Below are positions 9,221 through 17,684 of a stretch of 64,000 nucleotides of DNA, in pieces. The stretch spans positions 4,660,501-4,724,500 of the forward strand of contig NZ_CP035952.1 in assembly GCF_004214895.1 (NCBI RefSeq), in the 5' to 3' direction. Both the position numbers and the translations under genes were made by a program. Origin of the DNA: Pseudomonas tructae (GTDB taxonomy: Bacteria > Pseudomonadota > Gammaproteobacteria > Pseudomonadales > Pseudomonadaceae). Below the pieces are notes generated by a model. That model did no database searches. It was not told where the DNA came from and saw only the letters and a program-made list of their open reading frames with translations. Within the stretch, counting starts at the first letter, position 1, and the number at the start of each line of letters is the position of its first letter.

Positions 9221-11479
9221 TCAGGGCACTGCGGCGCCTTTTTCTGTAGTTGGCAGGGTCTTTCCAAATTGCGCCTGGGTTTGCAGGTTGCTCTTGCGCA
9301 CGCCGTCGACAAAACCCTGGAACGGCACATCGGTAATGCCGACCAGACCGAAGTGGCCGTTCTCGCCATCGAGCAGGCGACCGCTGGCCGGCTGGTCCAG
9401 GTACTGGAACCAGTGCACGCCGACAATCGAAGGCTCATCCAGCGCGGCCTTGAGAAAACTGCCATAGGCAGGTGCACGGCCTTCTTCTTTGGCCACTTCC
9501 ATCGGCCCTGGCCAGAACGGCCCACGGTCACGGGAACCAAACTGGAACTCGGAGACCAGCACCGGCTTGTCCAGTGCCTTGAGCTGGTCGAAATCATAAC
9601 CATCCTGCGGTTTGGGCGTGTAGAAGTTGAAGCTGATGACGTCACAGTATTCGGCGCAAGCAGCGACCGCTTCCGGGGTGCTGACGGCATAGCGGCCGCC
9701 GAGTAGCAGGTGATTGGGCGCATGCCATTTCAGCGAGTCGGAAATGGTCTTGAAATAGGTTTCGGCGAAGACCTTCTGGAAGTACTTGAAGTCGGCCTCG
9801 ATTTCCGGGTGTTCAGGGCTTGGCAGCGGCGGCTCGAACCCTGGGTCTTCCATCAACTCCCAGGCGGGCAGGTCGATACCCCAGGCCTTGGACAGCCCGG
9901 CCTGATTGCGGTACTTGTCGCGCAACTGCTTGAGGAAGGCACGCTTGGCCGGCACGTCGGTGGTCAGGCGCAAGGTGCCATAAGCCAGGGCATAGCGCGC
10001 CTTGGGGTCATCACCGGGGCCAGCCCAGGCCAGTTCATTGTCGGCAAAATAACCGATCAGCCACGGGTCGTCGCGGTGGTCGCGAGCGGCAATCGCCACC
10101 GCACGTTCGGTGGCCATGGCAAAGCGCGGGTCAAACGGGTCGGGCATCCCGCCCCACCAGTCCATGCCGGTACTGATGCTGGTGTAGTCGCCGACAATCG
10201 ACAGCGGCAAGGTGTAGGGCATGCGCCCGGCCTGGCCCAGCGCCGGCTCGCTCCAGTTACCCAGGGTATTGAAGCCCCAGGCCTGCAGGCGGTCGAGGGT
10301 ATGCCCCTGCCAGCGTTGCTTGTCGAAGCTTGCCACCGGGCATTCAACCGCAGGGGCCTTGTCGCTGGCCGCCTGCGCGGTGCACGGGATGCCATGGCTG
10401 CGCTCGATATTGGCGGCATAGAAGTCAAACCAGCGCCCCTGATTGAAGTTGCGGCCACGGGCCGAGCCGTTGCCGTCGTTGTTGTTGCCCTCGCCATAAA
10501 ACTGCGCCAGCGCCTCACCGGTTTTAGGCAGCGCGCTGAACATGCTTTCGCGCCCGGCCACATAGGTGCGACCACCGTCGGCGGCCACGGTGTTGACGCC
10601 CAGGGAGTAGAAAGGATGCCCTTCTGGGGTCACCAGGTACCAGCGACCTTCGCGTTTTTCGGTGCGGAAGAAGCCCTTGCCCTCGAAGGCCGGACCTTCA
10701 GCGATGCCGCCGAACTTGTCCAGCTTGAGCTTGCCGCGTTCGCCCAGCCAGCCCTTGAGCTGCTGTTGCTCACGGCTGGTGGCGGCCTTGAGCTGATCGT
10801 CACTGACGATCTTCTCCGGCCAGCGGTCGCGGGTGGACTGGCCATAAGCGTCGATCAAGTCGCTGTACACGGCCTTTTGCAGTAGCTCGTCATCCTGGGT
10901 ACCGACGCGCTCGATAAGGATGCTCTGGGCAACATTGGGCTTGTTCATCGACAAGGTCACCGATACCACCTGCTTGAGATCGACCTCCCCAAAGCTGCTG
11001 GTCAGCAATACCCGTTGGCCTTCATGCACCCAGGGCATCGGCGGCCCGGCGCGCATGCCCTGGCTCAGGGGCGAACTGGCCTTGAGCGGCACGTAGACGG
11101 TCTGCGCCGGGCCCGCTGGCAGGTCGATGCGGCTGGTGAGGGTCTTGCCGTCGCTGCTCTGTACCGTCACATCGACGGTCAGCGCCCAGTCCATGGCGCT
11201 TTGCAGGCGCAAGGTCATGGCCGTGGCGCTGGACCAGTCCCAGGCCCCGCTTTGCGGGCTCAGGCGCAGCTTGGGCTGCTGCACCGGGTTGAACACCACG
11301 CGGCGCAGCACCTCGCCCTCGGCCGTCTGCTCTGCGTTGTACTGCGGCAGGCTGGCATCCTCGGTCACCACATTGACCACGGCGGCCGGGCGAACGAAGC
11401 TGAACAGCGTCTGTTGTGCGGCCAACAGCGGCGAGCTGAACAACAGTGCGAAGACGGCAGGCAAGGTACGGCGAATCAT
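9221..11479 (-). CDS. Secreted glycoside hydrolase, beta-agarase-like (clan GH-A)
   Basis: A 752-residue protein with a Sec signal peptide (MIRRTLPAVFALLFSSPLLAA). The first 230 or so residues look like a beta-sandwich carbohydrate-binding region. A TIM-barrel catalytic domain follows (PFYSLGVNT, GFNTLGNWSEPA). The likely acid/base Glu is in ADNELAW (about residue 481) and the nucleophile Glu in VSEFQFG (about 643), as in GH50/agarase-type enzymes. Annotation of such Pseudomonas proteins as beta-agarase is conventional; the true polysaccharide is not known and no agarolytic genes surround it. Start chosen at 11479 for the signal peptide and GGAG site. Confidence 0.75.
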   Translation of the reverse strand: MIRRTLPAVFALLFSSPLLAAQQTLFSFVRPAAVVNVVTEDASLPQYNAEQTAEGEVLRRVVFNPVQQPKLRLSPQSGAWDWSSATAMTLRLQSAMDWALTVDVTVQSSDGKTLTSRIDLPAGPAQTVYVPLKASSPLSQGMRAGPPMPWVHEGQRVLLTSSFGEVDLKQVVSVTLSMNKPNVAQSILIERVGTQDDELLQKAVYSDLIDAYGQSTRDRWPEKIVSDDQLKAATSREQQQLKGWLGERGKLKLDKFGGIAEGPAFEGKGFFRTEKREGRWYLVTPEGHPFYSLGVNTVAADGGRTYVAGRESMFSALPKTGEALAQFYGEGNNNDGNGSARGRNFNQGRWFDFYAANIERSHGIPCTAQAASDKAPAVECPVASFDKQRWQGHTLDRLQAWGFNTLGNWSEPALGQAGRMPYTLPLSIVGDYTSISTGMDWWGGMPDPFDPRFAMATERAVAIAARDHRDDPWLIGYFADNELAWAGPGDDPKARYALAYGTLRLTTDVPAKRAFLKQLRDKYRNQAGLSKAWGIDLPAWELMEDPGFEPPLPSPEHPEIEADFKYFQKVFAETYFKTISDSLKWHAPNHLLLGGRYAVSTPEAVAACAEYCDVISFNFYTPKPQDGYDFDQLKALDKPVLVSEFQFGSRDRGPFWPGPMEVAKEEGRAPAYGSFLKAALDEPSIVGVHWFQYLDQPASGRLLDGENGHFGLVGITDVPFQGFVDGVRKSNLQTQAQFGKTLPTTEKGAAVP

Positions 11480-11558
11480 AGGGCTGGAACTCTCCTTGAG
11501 GGCCCATGGGGCCTTGAATTGAGTAATAGACAACGCCCGGAGCCTTGCGCTCCGGGCT

Positions 11559-13703
11559 TCAGGAAATTTCCCGGCGAAACGGCGGCAGCGCATTGAGAAT
11601 AGCCTTGCCATAGCGCTGGGTGACCACCCGGCGATCAAGCAGGGTGATGGTGCCGCGGTCCTCTTCGGTACGCAGCAGGCGCCCGCAGGCCTGGATCAGC
11701 CGCAGCGAGGCGTCCGGCACGGCGATTTCCATGAACGGATTGCCGCCCCTGGCCTCGATCCATTCGGCCAGGGCCGCCTCGACCGGGTCATCCGGCACGG
11801 CGAACGGGATCTTGGCAATCACCACGTGCTCGCAATAGGCACCTGGCAGGTCGACACCTTCGGCAAAGCTGGCCAGGCCGAACAATACGCTGGAATCACC
11901 GCCATCGACCCGCGCCTTGTGCTTGTTGAGGGTTTCCTGCTTGGACAGGTTGCCCTGGATAAACACCTGCTTGCGCCAATCGCGGTCCAGGCCGTCGAAC
12001 ACGTCCTGCATCTGCTTGCGCGAGGAAAACAGCACCAGCGAGCCGCGCGAACCTTCCACCAGTTCCGGCAGGTCGCGGATAATCGCCGCCGTGTGGGCGG
12101 CGGCATCGCGCGGATCGGCACGCAGGTCCGGAACGCGCAACACGCCGGCGTCGACATGATGGAACGGGCTTGGCACGACACTGGTGACGGCGGTCTTGGG
12201 CAGCCCGGCACGCATGCGGAAACGGTCGAACTTGCCCAGTGCAGTGAGGGTCGCCGAGGTCACCAGAGCGCCATGAGCGACGTTCCACAAGTTGCGTCGG
12301 AGCATCTCGGCGGCAAGGATCGGGCTGGCATTGACCTCGATATCGAACAGCGCACCGCTCTCGGCCAGGGTCAGCCAGCGGGCCATGGGCGGGCTGTCTT
12401 CGGGGTCTTCGGCGGTAAAGGCGGTCCACAGCTCCCAGTTGCCCTGGGCGCGCATCAGCAGACTGCCGAACAACGGGTACCACTCTTCGGCCTGGTGGCT
12501 GGGAATACCGATGCTGACCTCGGCGTCCATGCCTTCCTTGAGCAGCTCGGTCAACCGGGTGAACAGGTCGTTGAGCCGCGAAAAGCCCTTCTTCAGCTCG
12601 ATACCCATCTCGCGCATGTGCTCGGGCACCACACCGCCTTCGAAGCGATGGCGCGGCCGCTCGCGGCCCTCCGTGTCTTCGCCCGGGCGGAAATCGGCAA
12701 CCTGCTCGCACGCGCTGAACATGAACTGCTGCTGGGCCTTGATCTCGCGGGCCAGCTCCGGCACCTGCTCGATCAGTTTGCCCAGGTCGCCCGGTAGCGG
12801 GTGCTGGGCAAGCAATTTGGTCAGGTTCTTGGCCGTTTGCTCAAGCCAGTCGGCGGTGGAGCGCAGGCGGGTGTAATGGGCGAAGTGGCCGATCGCCTTG
12901 TCCGGCAGGTGATGACCTTCGTCGAACACATAGATGGTGTCACGCGGGTCGGGCAGCACCGCGCCGCCGCCCAGGGCCAGGTCAGCCAGGACCATGTCAT
13001 GGTTGGTGACGATCACATCGACCTTGCCCATGCCTTCGCGGGCCTTGTAGAAAGTGCATTGGCCGAAGTTCGGACAATGGCGCCCGGTGCACTGGCTATG
13101 GTCAGTGGTCAGGCGCGCCCAGTCCTGGTCTTCCAGGGCCTGGGGCCAGCTGTCGCGATCGCCATCCCAGCGGTTGCCGGCGAGCTTCTCGATCATGCTG
13201 GTGAACAGCTTCTGGCTGGCCTCGTCGACCTCGATCCTGAAGCCTTCCTCTTCAAACAACTGCGCGGTGGCCGATTGCGCCTGGCCTTCTTGCAGCAGCA
13301 CGTCGAGTTTCGACAGGCACAGGTAGCGGCCCCGGCCCTTGGCCAGGGCGAAGCTGAAATTCAGGCCACTGTTGCGCATCAGGTCGGGCAGGTCCTTGAA
13401 GACGATCTGCTCTTGCAGGGCAACCGTGGCGGTGGCGATCACCAGGCGCTTGCCGGCCGCCTTGGCCGCCGGAATCGAAGCCAGGCTGTAAGCCACCGTC
13501 TTGCCGGTACCGGTACCGGCCTCGACCGCGACCACCGCCGGCTCGCCAACACGCCGGCCTTCATCGTCACAGTCGATATCGCCGAGCACCTTGGCCACTT
13601 CGGCGATCATCAGGCGCTGGCCGTAGCGCGGCTTGAGGCTCTTGGCTTCGAGAAAACGCGAATAGGCGCCCTGAATCGTGGTTTTGAGTTCGTTGCTGAT
13701 CAT
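11559..13703 (-). CDS. dinG: ATP-dependent DNA helicase DinG
   Basis: A 714-residue XPD-like superfamily 2 helicase that unwinds DNA and R-loop or D-loop structures 5' to 3'. Visible motifs: Walker A GTGTGKT (63-69), the cysteines of the iron-sulfur domain (CTGRHCPNFGQC and an upstream YLCLSK Cys), the DEGH box (YVFDEGHHLPD), the late motif VLFSSRKQMQ, and motif VI QACGRLLRTEEDRG. Length and order fit E. coli DinG. It is divergent from the CopD-like gene at 13801. No LexA box was identified in the short intergenic region. Confidence 0.93.
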   Translation of the reverse strand: MISNELKTTIQGAYSRFLEAKSLKPRYGQRLMIAEVAKVLGDIDCDDEGRRVGEPAVVAVEAGTGTGKTVAYSLASIPAAKAAGKRLVIATATVALQEQIVFKDLPDLMRNSGLNFSFALAKGRGRYLCLSKLDVLLQEGQAQSATAQLFEEEGFRIEVDEASQKLFTSMIEKLAGNRWDGDRDSWPQALEDQDWARLTTDHSQCTGRHCPNFGQCTFYKAREGMGKVDVIVTNHDMVLADLALGGGAVLPDPRDTIYVFDEGHHLPDKAIGHFAHYTRLRSTADWLEQTAKNLTKLLAQHPLPGDLGKLIEQVPELAREIKAQQQFMFSACEQVADFRPGEDTEGRERPRHRFEGGVVPEHMREMGIELKKGFSRLNDLFTRLTELLKEGMDAEVSIGIPSHQAEEWYPLFGSLLMRAQGNWELWTAFTAEDPEDSPPMARWLTLAESGALFDIEVNASPILAAEMLRRNLWNVAHGALVTSATLTALGKFDRFRMRAGLPKTAVTSVVPSPFHHVDAGVLRVPDLRADPRDAAAHTAAIIRDLPELVEGSRGSLVLFSSRKQMQDVFDGLDRDWRKQVFIQGNLSKQETLNKHKARVDGGDSSVLFGLASFAEGVDLPGAYCEHVVIAKIPFAVPDDPVEAALAEWIEARGGNPFMEIAVPDASLRLIQACGRLLRTEEDRGTITLLDRRVVTQRYGKAILNALPPFRREIS

Positions 13704-13800
13704 GGTGTCGGGGCGCCCGAAGGGCTGGATAAATTTTCAGTGTTTCGATTGGGTCGCTATCATACCCCGCTATTGCCCTTTACGCCGAATGGAGATCCCC

Positions 13801-14259
13801 ATGCCCGTGTTTGCCCTGACCTATAGCCTGCATGTTCTGGCCGCCCTGGTGTGGGTCGGGGGGATGTTCTTCGCCTGGCTGATCCTGCGTCCAGCGGCGA
13901 TTGCAGCCCTGGATGGCCCTGCTCGCCTGCGCTTGTGGGTAGAAGTGTTTCAGCGTTTTTTCGTATGGGTATGGATAGCAATTGCGCTGCTGGCGATCAG
14001 CGGCGTGATCATGATCAACTCCCGATACGCAAGCTTCGAAACGACTCCGCGGCATGTCCAGGTGATGATCGGTGGTGCTATTGCGATGTTCGCCGTGTTC
14101 TTTCGCATTCAGTCGTTGCTGTACCCTGAACTGAGCAAGGCGGTACAGGCCCAAGACTGGCCTGCGGGAGCGGCGGCCATGGCCAGGATTCGGCGCATGG
14201 TCGGGTTCAACCTGGTGCTGGGGATTGCGGTGGTGCTGTCGGGTGGGGTGCTTTGGTAA
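13801..14259 (+). CDS. CopD-family integral membrane protein
   Basis: A 152-residue protein with four predicted membrane segments (starting YSLHVLAALVWVGGMFFAWL, ending FNLVLGIAVVLSGGVLW) and conserved HVLAALVWVGG and GGxxxxF features of the CopD/YebZ superfamily. Some family members take part in copper import, but many, like this one, stand alone without a copC partner. ATG 13801 follows GGAGAT. A role in copper handling is only inferred from the family. Confidence 0.75.
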   Translation: MPVFALTYSLHVLAALVWVGGMFFAWLILRPAAIAALDGPARLRLWVEVFQRFFVWVWIAIALLAISGVIMINSRYASFETTPRHVQVMIGGAIAMFAVFFRIQSLLYPELSKAVQAQDWPAGAAAMARIRRMVGFNLVLGIAVVLSGGVLW

Positions 14260-14311
14260 TTATTCGGTGAGAGAACTGTTTTACACAGCTTTTTAAAAGC
14301 TGGCGAGATTC

Positions 14312-14398
14312 GTGTGGGAGCGGGCTTGCCCGCGAACACGGGCGAAGCCCGTGCCAACCATCGCGGTGTCTGCTTCGCGGGGCAAGCCCGCTCCCACA
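14312..14398. repeat. Inverted pair of REP elements
   Basis: gtgggagcgggcttgcccgc near 14312-14337 faces ttcgcggggcaagcccgctcccac at 14373-14398. Between them sits a second small palindrome (cacgggcgaagcccgtg). The pair separates two convergent genes and ends two bases before the collagen-like gene's stop codon. Confidence 0.9.
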
Positions 14399-14399
14399 T

Positions 14400-15158
14400 T
14401 TACAGGCGCTGCAGGATCAACTCCCCAGCCGCCCCCGCCGAGCCCGGTTGCCCCGCCATGCCGGGCTTGCCCGCAGCGCCGCCAGCGGTGCTGTAGACCA
14501 GGCAACCCTTGCTCGCACCACCGGCACCTGGCTTACCGGCAGCACCTGCCACGCCCGGCGCGCCGCCATCGAGCTGAACCACGATGCGCTCGGCCGGGAA
14601 ACTCGCAGGCAGCGCCAGCCGCACCCGGCCACCCGGGGCACCATCATGACCATTGCCGCCATTGTCGCCATTGGCGCCACGGCTGGCCTGGCCCCAGGTG
14701 CAGCCACCCGGCTTGCCGTTGGCGCCATCAAGCCCGACGTATCCCGGAGCACCGGCGCCGCCACGGGCATCAATGGCCAGGGTCGAAGCCTGCAGCTCAT
14801 GCACCTGCAACTCCAGGTTGCGTCCAGCCTTTGCCGCCTTTTCGTAAGTACCCGGCGCGCCATGGGCGACAAGCTGGCTGCCCTCGCCCAGGCTCGCCCG
14901 TTTGATCTCGATCTGCAGGGCGGCCTGCGCCGGGACAATGGCAATCCGCGCTTCATGGCCCAGGTGCAGTTCATCGACCTTGAAGTCGACCAGGCTCGCA
15001 GGCAACAACAACGTGGCCGAATCAGCCACGTCCAGGCGTTGCAAATGCACGACGCTGGAGGTGTTTGGCAGGCGCAACACCGAATGGGCGGCAACGCTGA
15101 TTGCGTCAGCCAGTGCCAGAGGGCTGAACAGCGCAGCCAGGAGGATCAATTTACGCAT
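14400..15158 (-). CDS. Secreted collagen-like (Gly-X-Y-rich) protein
   Basis: A 252-residue protein with a clear signal peptide (MRKLILLAALFSPLALA). Residues 25-130 are a hydrophobic beta-rich region. Residues 133-176 and 198-246 are rich in Gly-X-Y triplets (GAPGYVGLDGANGKPGG, GANGDNGGNGHDGAPGG, KPGMAGQPGSAGAAG), interrupted by a non-repetitive segment. Single cysteines at 153 and 219 could form a disulfide. Bacterial collagen-like proteins are usually surface-exposed or secreted. ATG 15158 is required for the signal peptide; its first eight bases overlap the upstream DUF1145 gene, so the two are probably co-transcribed. Function unknown. Confidence 0.8.
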   Translation of the reverse strand: MRKLILLAALFSPLALADAISVAAHSVLRLPNTSSVVHLQRLDVADSATLLLPASLVDFKVDELHLGHEARIAIVPAQAALQIEIKRASLGEGSQLVAHGAPGTYEKAAKAGRNLELQVHELQASTLAIDARGGAGAPGYVGLDGANGKPGGCTWGQASRGANGDNGGNGHDGAPGGRVRLALPASFPAERIVVQLDGGAPGVAGAAGKPGAGGASKGCLVYSTAGGAAGKPGMAGQPGSAGAAGELILQRL

Positions 15159-15426
15159 GGGCAGCTTCCTTGCGGGGGGCTGGAATCGAAAGGACGTGAA
15201 AAATACCCACCAACAGGATCTGCAAGCGATCGAACCAACGGTGGCTGCGCGAGCGCAGGCAACCATTGAATATCAGTATCTCCAGCACATGCAGGCCCAG
15301 CAAGGCAGCACCGGCGGCATTGATCAGCAGATGGAAGGGATGTTCCTGCGGGATAAGCAGGTTAACCAGCACCACCCACCAGAACACTACGGTCAAGGCC
15401 TTGCCCAACCCCAGTAAGCCTTTCAT
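15151..15426 (-). CDS. DUF1145-type small membrane protein
   Basis: A 91-residue protein with three hydrophobic segments (ALTVVFWWVVLVNLLI, HLLINAAGAALLGLHVLEILIF, LLVGIFHVLSI). The pattern and length fit the DUF1145 family of unknown function found in gammaproteobacteria. Its 3' end overlaps the start of the collagen-like gene by eight bases, which suggests translational coupling. Confidence 0.75.
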   Translation of the reverse strand: MKGLLGLGKALTVVFWWVVLVNLLIPQEHPFHLLINAAGAALLGLHVLEILIFNGCLRSRSHRWFDRLQILLVGIFHVLSIPAPRKEAAHA

Positions 15427-15522
15427 GGATGCCCCCGTTGTTATTTTTCGGTGGCGATGCCAGCCATGCTGACATCGCCTGCAACAGTAACGGCTGATAC
15501 GCGCCTTGTGCCAGAGGCTTGA

Positions 15523-16242
15523 TCAATTAAGGTGCAATTCCACCCTGCGATTCTGCGCGCGCCCTGCATCAGTCGCGTTATCGGCGATCGGCTCGCTCTC
15601 GCCACGGCCCTGGCTGGTCACCTTCGACGGTGATATCCCTTGGCTGATCAGGTACTCGGCAACGCTACTGGCGCGCCGCTCGGAGAGTGCCTGATTGTAA
15701 GTATCAGAACCCTGGCTGTCGGTATGGCCGATGACCTTGATGCTGACTACATTGGCACCAGTGAGCTTGCCGGTCAGTGTCTGCAACTTCTGACGGGCCA
15801 TTTCGGTCAACTGCGCCGAATCAAAGGCGAACATCACCGCCCCCTGGTCGTCGAGAGTAATCACCTCCGAAGTTGGCGCAGGCTCTGGGGCCGTCTGCGT
15901 CACCGGATACTGCGGCAACGGGCAACCGGTGTGACTGACCGGGGTATTGGCCGGGGTATCGGGGCAACGATCGCGACGGTCGAACACGCCGTCTTCATCC
16001 TCGTCACCGTCCTGGGCATAGCAGATCAGCCCACCGGCAATCGCGCCAGCAGCACCTGCACCAGCAGCCCAGGCCGAGCTTTCGATGGCGCCCAGGCCGC
16101 CACCGACCAGCCCGCCAAGCAGGCTGCAGACAGGCCAGGTCCTTTGATTGAGTGGGGCACTGCCATCGCTGTGGGTCGCGCAACCGGAAAGCAGGCTTGC
16201 AGCCAGCAGGACCGGCAGTGTGGCCTTGGAAAGAACACTCAT
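15523..16242 (-). CDS. OmpA-family lipoprotein with calcium-binding repeat (downstream paralogue)
   Basis: A 239-residue outer-membrane lipoprotein. The lipobox is LLSGC (Cys about 21). A glycine-zipper segment follows (LLGGLVGGGLGAIESSAWAAGAGAAGAIAGGLICYA), then a TSP3-like Asp-rich repeat (DGDEDEDGVFDRRDRCPDTP), and from about residue 125 an OmpA domain with IKVIGHTDSQGSDTYNQALSERRASSVAEYL and AQNRRVELHLN. It is a tandem paralogue of the gene at 16333-17025 with the same domain order. Its AGGAG ribosome site lies in the 3' arm of a strong hairpin (16251-16286), so translation may be controlled by RNA structure. Confidence 0.88.
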   Translation of the reverse strand: MSVLSKATLPVLLAASLLSGCATHSDGSAPLNQRTWPVCSLLGGLVGGGLGAIESSAWAAGAGAAGAIAGGLICYAQDGDEDEDGVFDRRDRCPDTPANTPVSHTGCPLPQYPVTQTAPEPAPTSEVITLDDQGAVMFAFDSAQLTEMARQKLQTLTGKLTGANVVSIKVIGHTDSQGSDTYNQALSERRASSVAEYLISQGISPSKVTSQGRGESEPIADNATDAGRAQNRRVELHLN

Positions 16243-16250
16243 GAGAATTG

Positions 16251-16286
16251 CTCCTGTGTCACCGGCCTCTACCGGTCACACAGGAG
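16251..16286 (-). promoter_or_regulatory. 5'-UTR hairpin that covers the ribosome binding site
   Basis: ctcctgtgtcaccgg (16251-16265) and ccggtcacacaggag (16272-16286) pair at 14 of 15 positions around a 6-base loop. On the minus-strand mRNA the 3' arm contains AGGAG, the Shine-Dalgarno of the OmpA gene, 8 bases from its ATG. A related arrangement precedes the upstream paralogue at 17036-17074, and both are followed by the same taaagacc stretch, so the leader was duplicated with the gene. Confidence 0.65.
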
Positions 16287-16294
16287 TAAAGACC

Positions 16295-16323
16295 GGCCTG
16301 CGGCACTTCTCAAGCCGCAGGCC
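16295..16323 (-). terminator. Intergenic hairpin, weak terminator
   Basis: ggcctgcggc (16295-16304) pairs perfectly with gccgcaggcc (16314-16323), loop 9 bases. It lies just after the stop codon of the upstream OmpA gene. The following minus-strand sequence has only a short TCTTT, so termination may be partial. Confidence 0.55.
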
Positions 16324-16332
16324 ACTGGCGCT

Positions 16333-17025
16333 TCAGCGCTCAATACGAATTTCCGTGCGACGGTTCTGCGCCCGTCCATCTGCAGTCGCGTTGTCGGCAA
16401 CCGGCTGGGTTTCACCCGCGCCCTGCACCGAGACGAAACTGCTGCGCGGCACACCGCTCTCGATCAGATAATCCGTCACCGACCGGGCGCGGTCCTGCGA
16501 GAGCTTCTGGTTATAGGCGTCCGATCCTTTGCTGTCGGTGTGGCCGGTAACACTCAAACGGGCACTCGGCGCTTCGTTTTTCAGGCGAGTGGCGATGGTG
16601 TTGAGGCGCTCCTTGTCCTTGGCGGTCAGCTTGGCCGAGTCAAACTGGAAGTGAACATCGCGAATGACGATAACCTCCTCCTTGACGACGGCCACTTCTT
16701 CCACGACTGCCACCGGCTCCGGTGGGCAACCGTTGGCATCGACCTGCACGCCGCGTGGCGTGCCCGGGCACTTGTCACGGCTGTCTGGAACGCCATCGCC
16801 ATCTTCGTCGCCATCGCCGTGGGCCCAGCAGTAGCCCGCGGCCATGCCTGCGCCAATCAGCGCACCCCAGCCAGCCCAGCTGGAACTCTCGATAGCGCCC
16901 AGGGCTGCGCCGCCTACACCCCCGACGGCAGCACACTTCGGCCAGTCGGTTTTTTGCAAACCTGCACAACCAGTCAACACGCTGGTTAGCAGAACCAGAG
17001 GTAATGCTGTGCGTACTATGCTCAT
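16333..17025 (-). CDS. OmpA-family lipoprotein with calcium-binding repeat (upstream paralogue)
   Basis: A 230-residue protein. The lipobox is VLTGC (Cys20). A glycine-zipper region follows (AAVGGVGGAALGAIESSSWAGWGALIGAGMAAGY), then a TSP3-like acidic repeat (DGDEDGDGVPDSRDKCPGTPRG), a Val/Glu linker, and an OmpA domain (VHFQFDSAKLTAKD, LSVTGHTDSKGSDAYNQKLSQDRARSVTDYL, AQNRRTEIRIER). The OmpA domain should bind peptidoglycan in the periplasm while the lipid anchors the protein in the outer membrane. It shares domain order and leader structure with the next gene, indicating tandem duplication. Confidence 0.88.
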   Translation of the reverse strand: MSIVRTALPLVLLTSVLTGCAGLQKTDWPKCAAVGGVGGAALGAIESSSWAGWGALIGAGMAAGYCWAHGDGDEDGDGVPDSRDKCPGTPRGVQVDANGCPPEPVAVVEEVAVVKEEVIVIRDVHFQFDSAKLTAKDKERLNTIATRLKNEAPSARLSVTGHTDSKGSDAYNQKLSQDRARSVTDYLIESGVPRSSFVSVQGAGETQPVADNATADGRAQNRRTEIRIER

Positions 17026-17035
17026 TTTGTTGCAT

Positions 17036-17074
17036 CTCCTAGGGGGAATCGGTGCAATACCGATGCTCTGGGAG
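17036..17074 (-). promoter_or_regulatory. 5'-UTR hairpin at the ribosome binding site of the upstream OmpA paralogue
   Basis: An inner stem atcggt/accgat (17048-17053 with 17059-17064) sits inside an outer stem of ctcctag (17036-17042) and ctgggag (17068-17074), pairing at 6 of 7. The outer 3' arm on the mRNA contains the GGAG of the ribosome site. The layout parallels the hairpin before the downstream paralogue. Confidence 0.5.
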
Positions 17075-17185
17075 TAAAGACCCGCTCATTGATATCCGCC
17101 AGCAATAGGCCATGATGCGACCGCGCAGCACTATGCCAAGTGGCACCAGACCGTTAGTCTTGCGGCATCTGACCGAGGATTCCCG

Positions 17186-17680
17186 ATGATTGACGGTTTT
17201 TCCCAGCGTACTCCGCAGCAAGCCCTTGCCGCCCTGCTCGAGCGCCAGGCGCCGCAACGCCTGCTGTTGATAGGCGAGCGATTCCCAGCGCTAGAAGCGT
17301 TCGCCCAGGCGCATCCGCAGGTGCACATCGCCGTGGCCAGACCGGGCCCGCTGCCTGAGGAGCTGGCAACCCAGCGCTTCGACCTGGCGCTGCTGGTCGA
17401 TTGCCTCGAGCACCTGAGCAAGCGCGATGGCCTGCAACTGCTCGGCGGCATCCGCAACCTCAATGCCAGCCGCATAGCGGTGCTGGCCGACCTGAGCGCC
17501 TGCGGTTGGCAGGAAACCGACTTTTTTGCCCTGGCCCTGCAGGCCAGCGAGAAATTTCAGCGTGACTCACAGGTTCTGAACCTGTTCACCTATGATCTAC
17601 GTGAATACAAGCAGGTCCCGGACTGGCTCAACGCCAGGTTCTGGGCCAACCCGGAAAATTTTGGCAAGTACTGGTGGTGA
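17186..17680 (+). CDS. DUF6231-type hypothetical protein, methyltransferase-like fold
   Basis: A 164-residue protein common in Pseudomonas. [31 protein letters not shown] and [28 protein letters not shown] resemble the strand order of a degenerate SAM-dependent methyltransferase, but the glycine-rich SAM loop is not obvious. It begins a run of four same-strand genes with 3-7 base gaps, likely an operon with the YchJ, LEA-like and SEC-C genes. Function unknown. Confidence 0.75.
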   Translation: MIDGFSQRTPQQALAALLERQAPQRLLLIGERFPALEAFAQAHPQVHIAVARPGPLPEELATQRFDLALLVDCLEHLSKRDGLQLLGGIRNLNASRIAVLADLSACGWQETDFFALALQASEKFQRDSQVLNLFTYDLREYKQVPDWLNARFWANPENFGKYWW

Positions 17681-17684
17681 AGCG

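Noticed and set aside
8004..9467. 487-residue open frame antisense to the serine hydrolase
   Set aside because: The minus-strand hydrolase has an S-x-x-K motif, family segments and a ribosome site; this frame has none.
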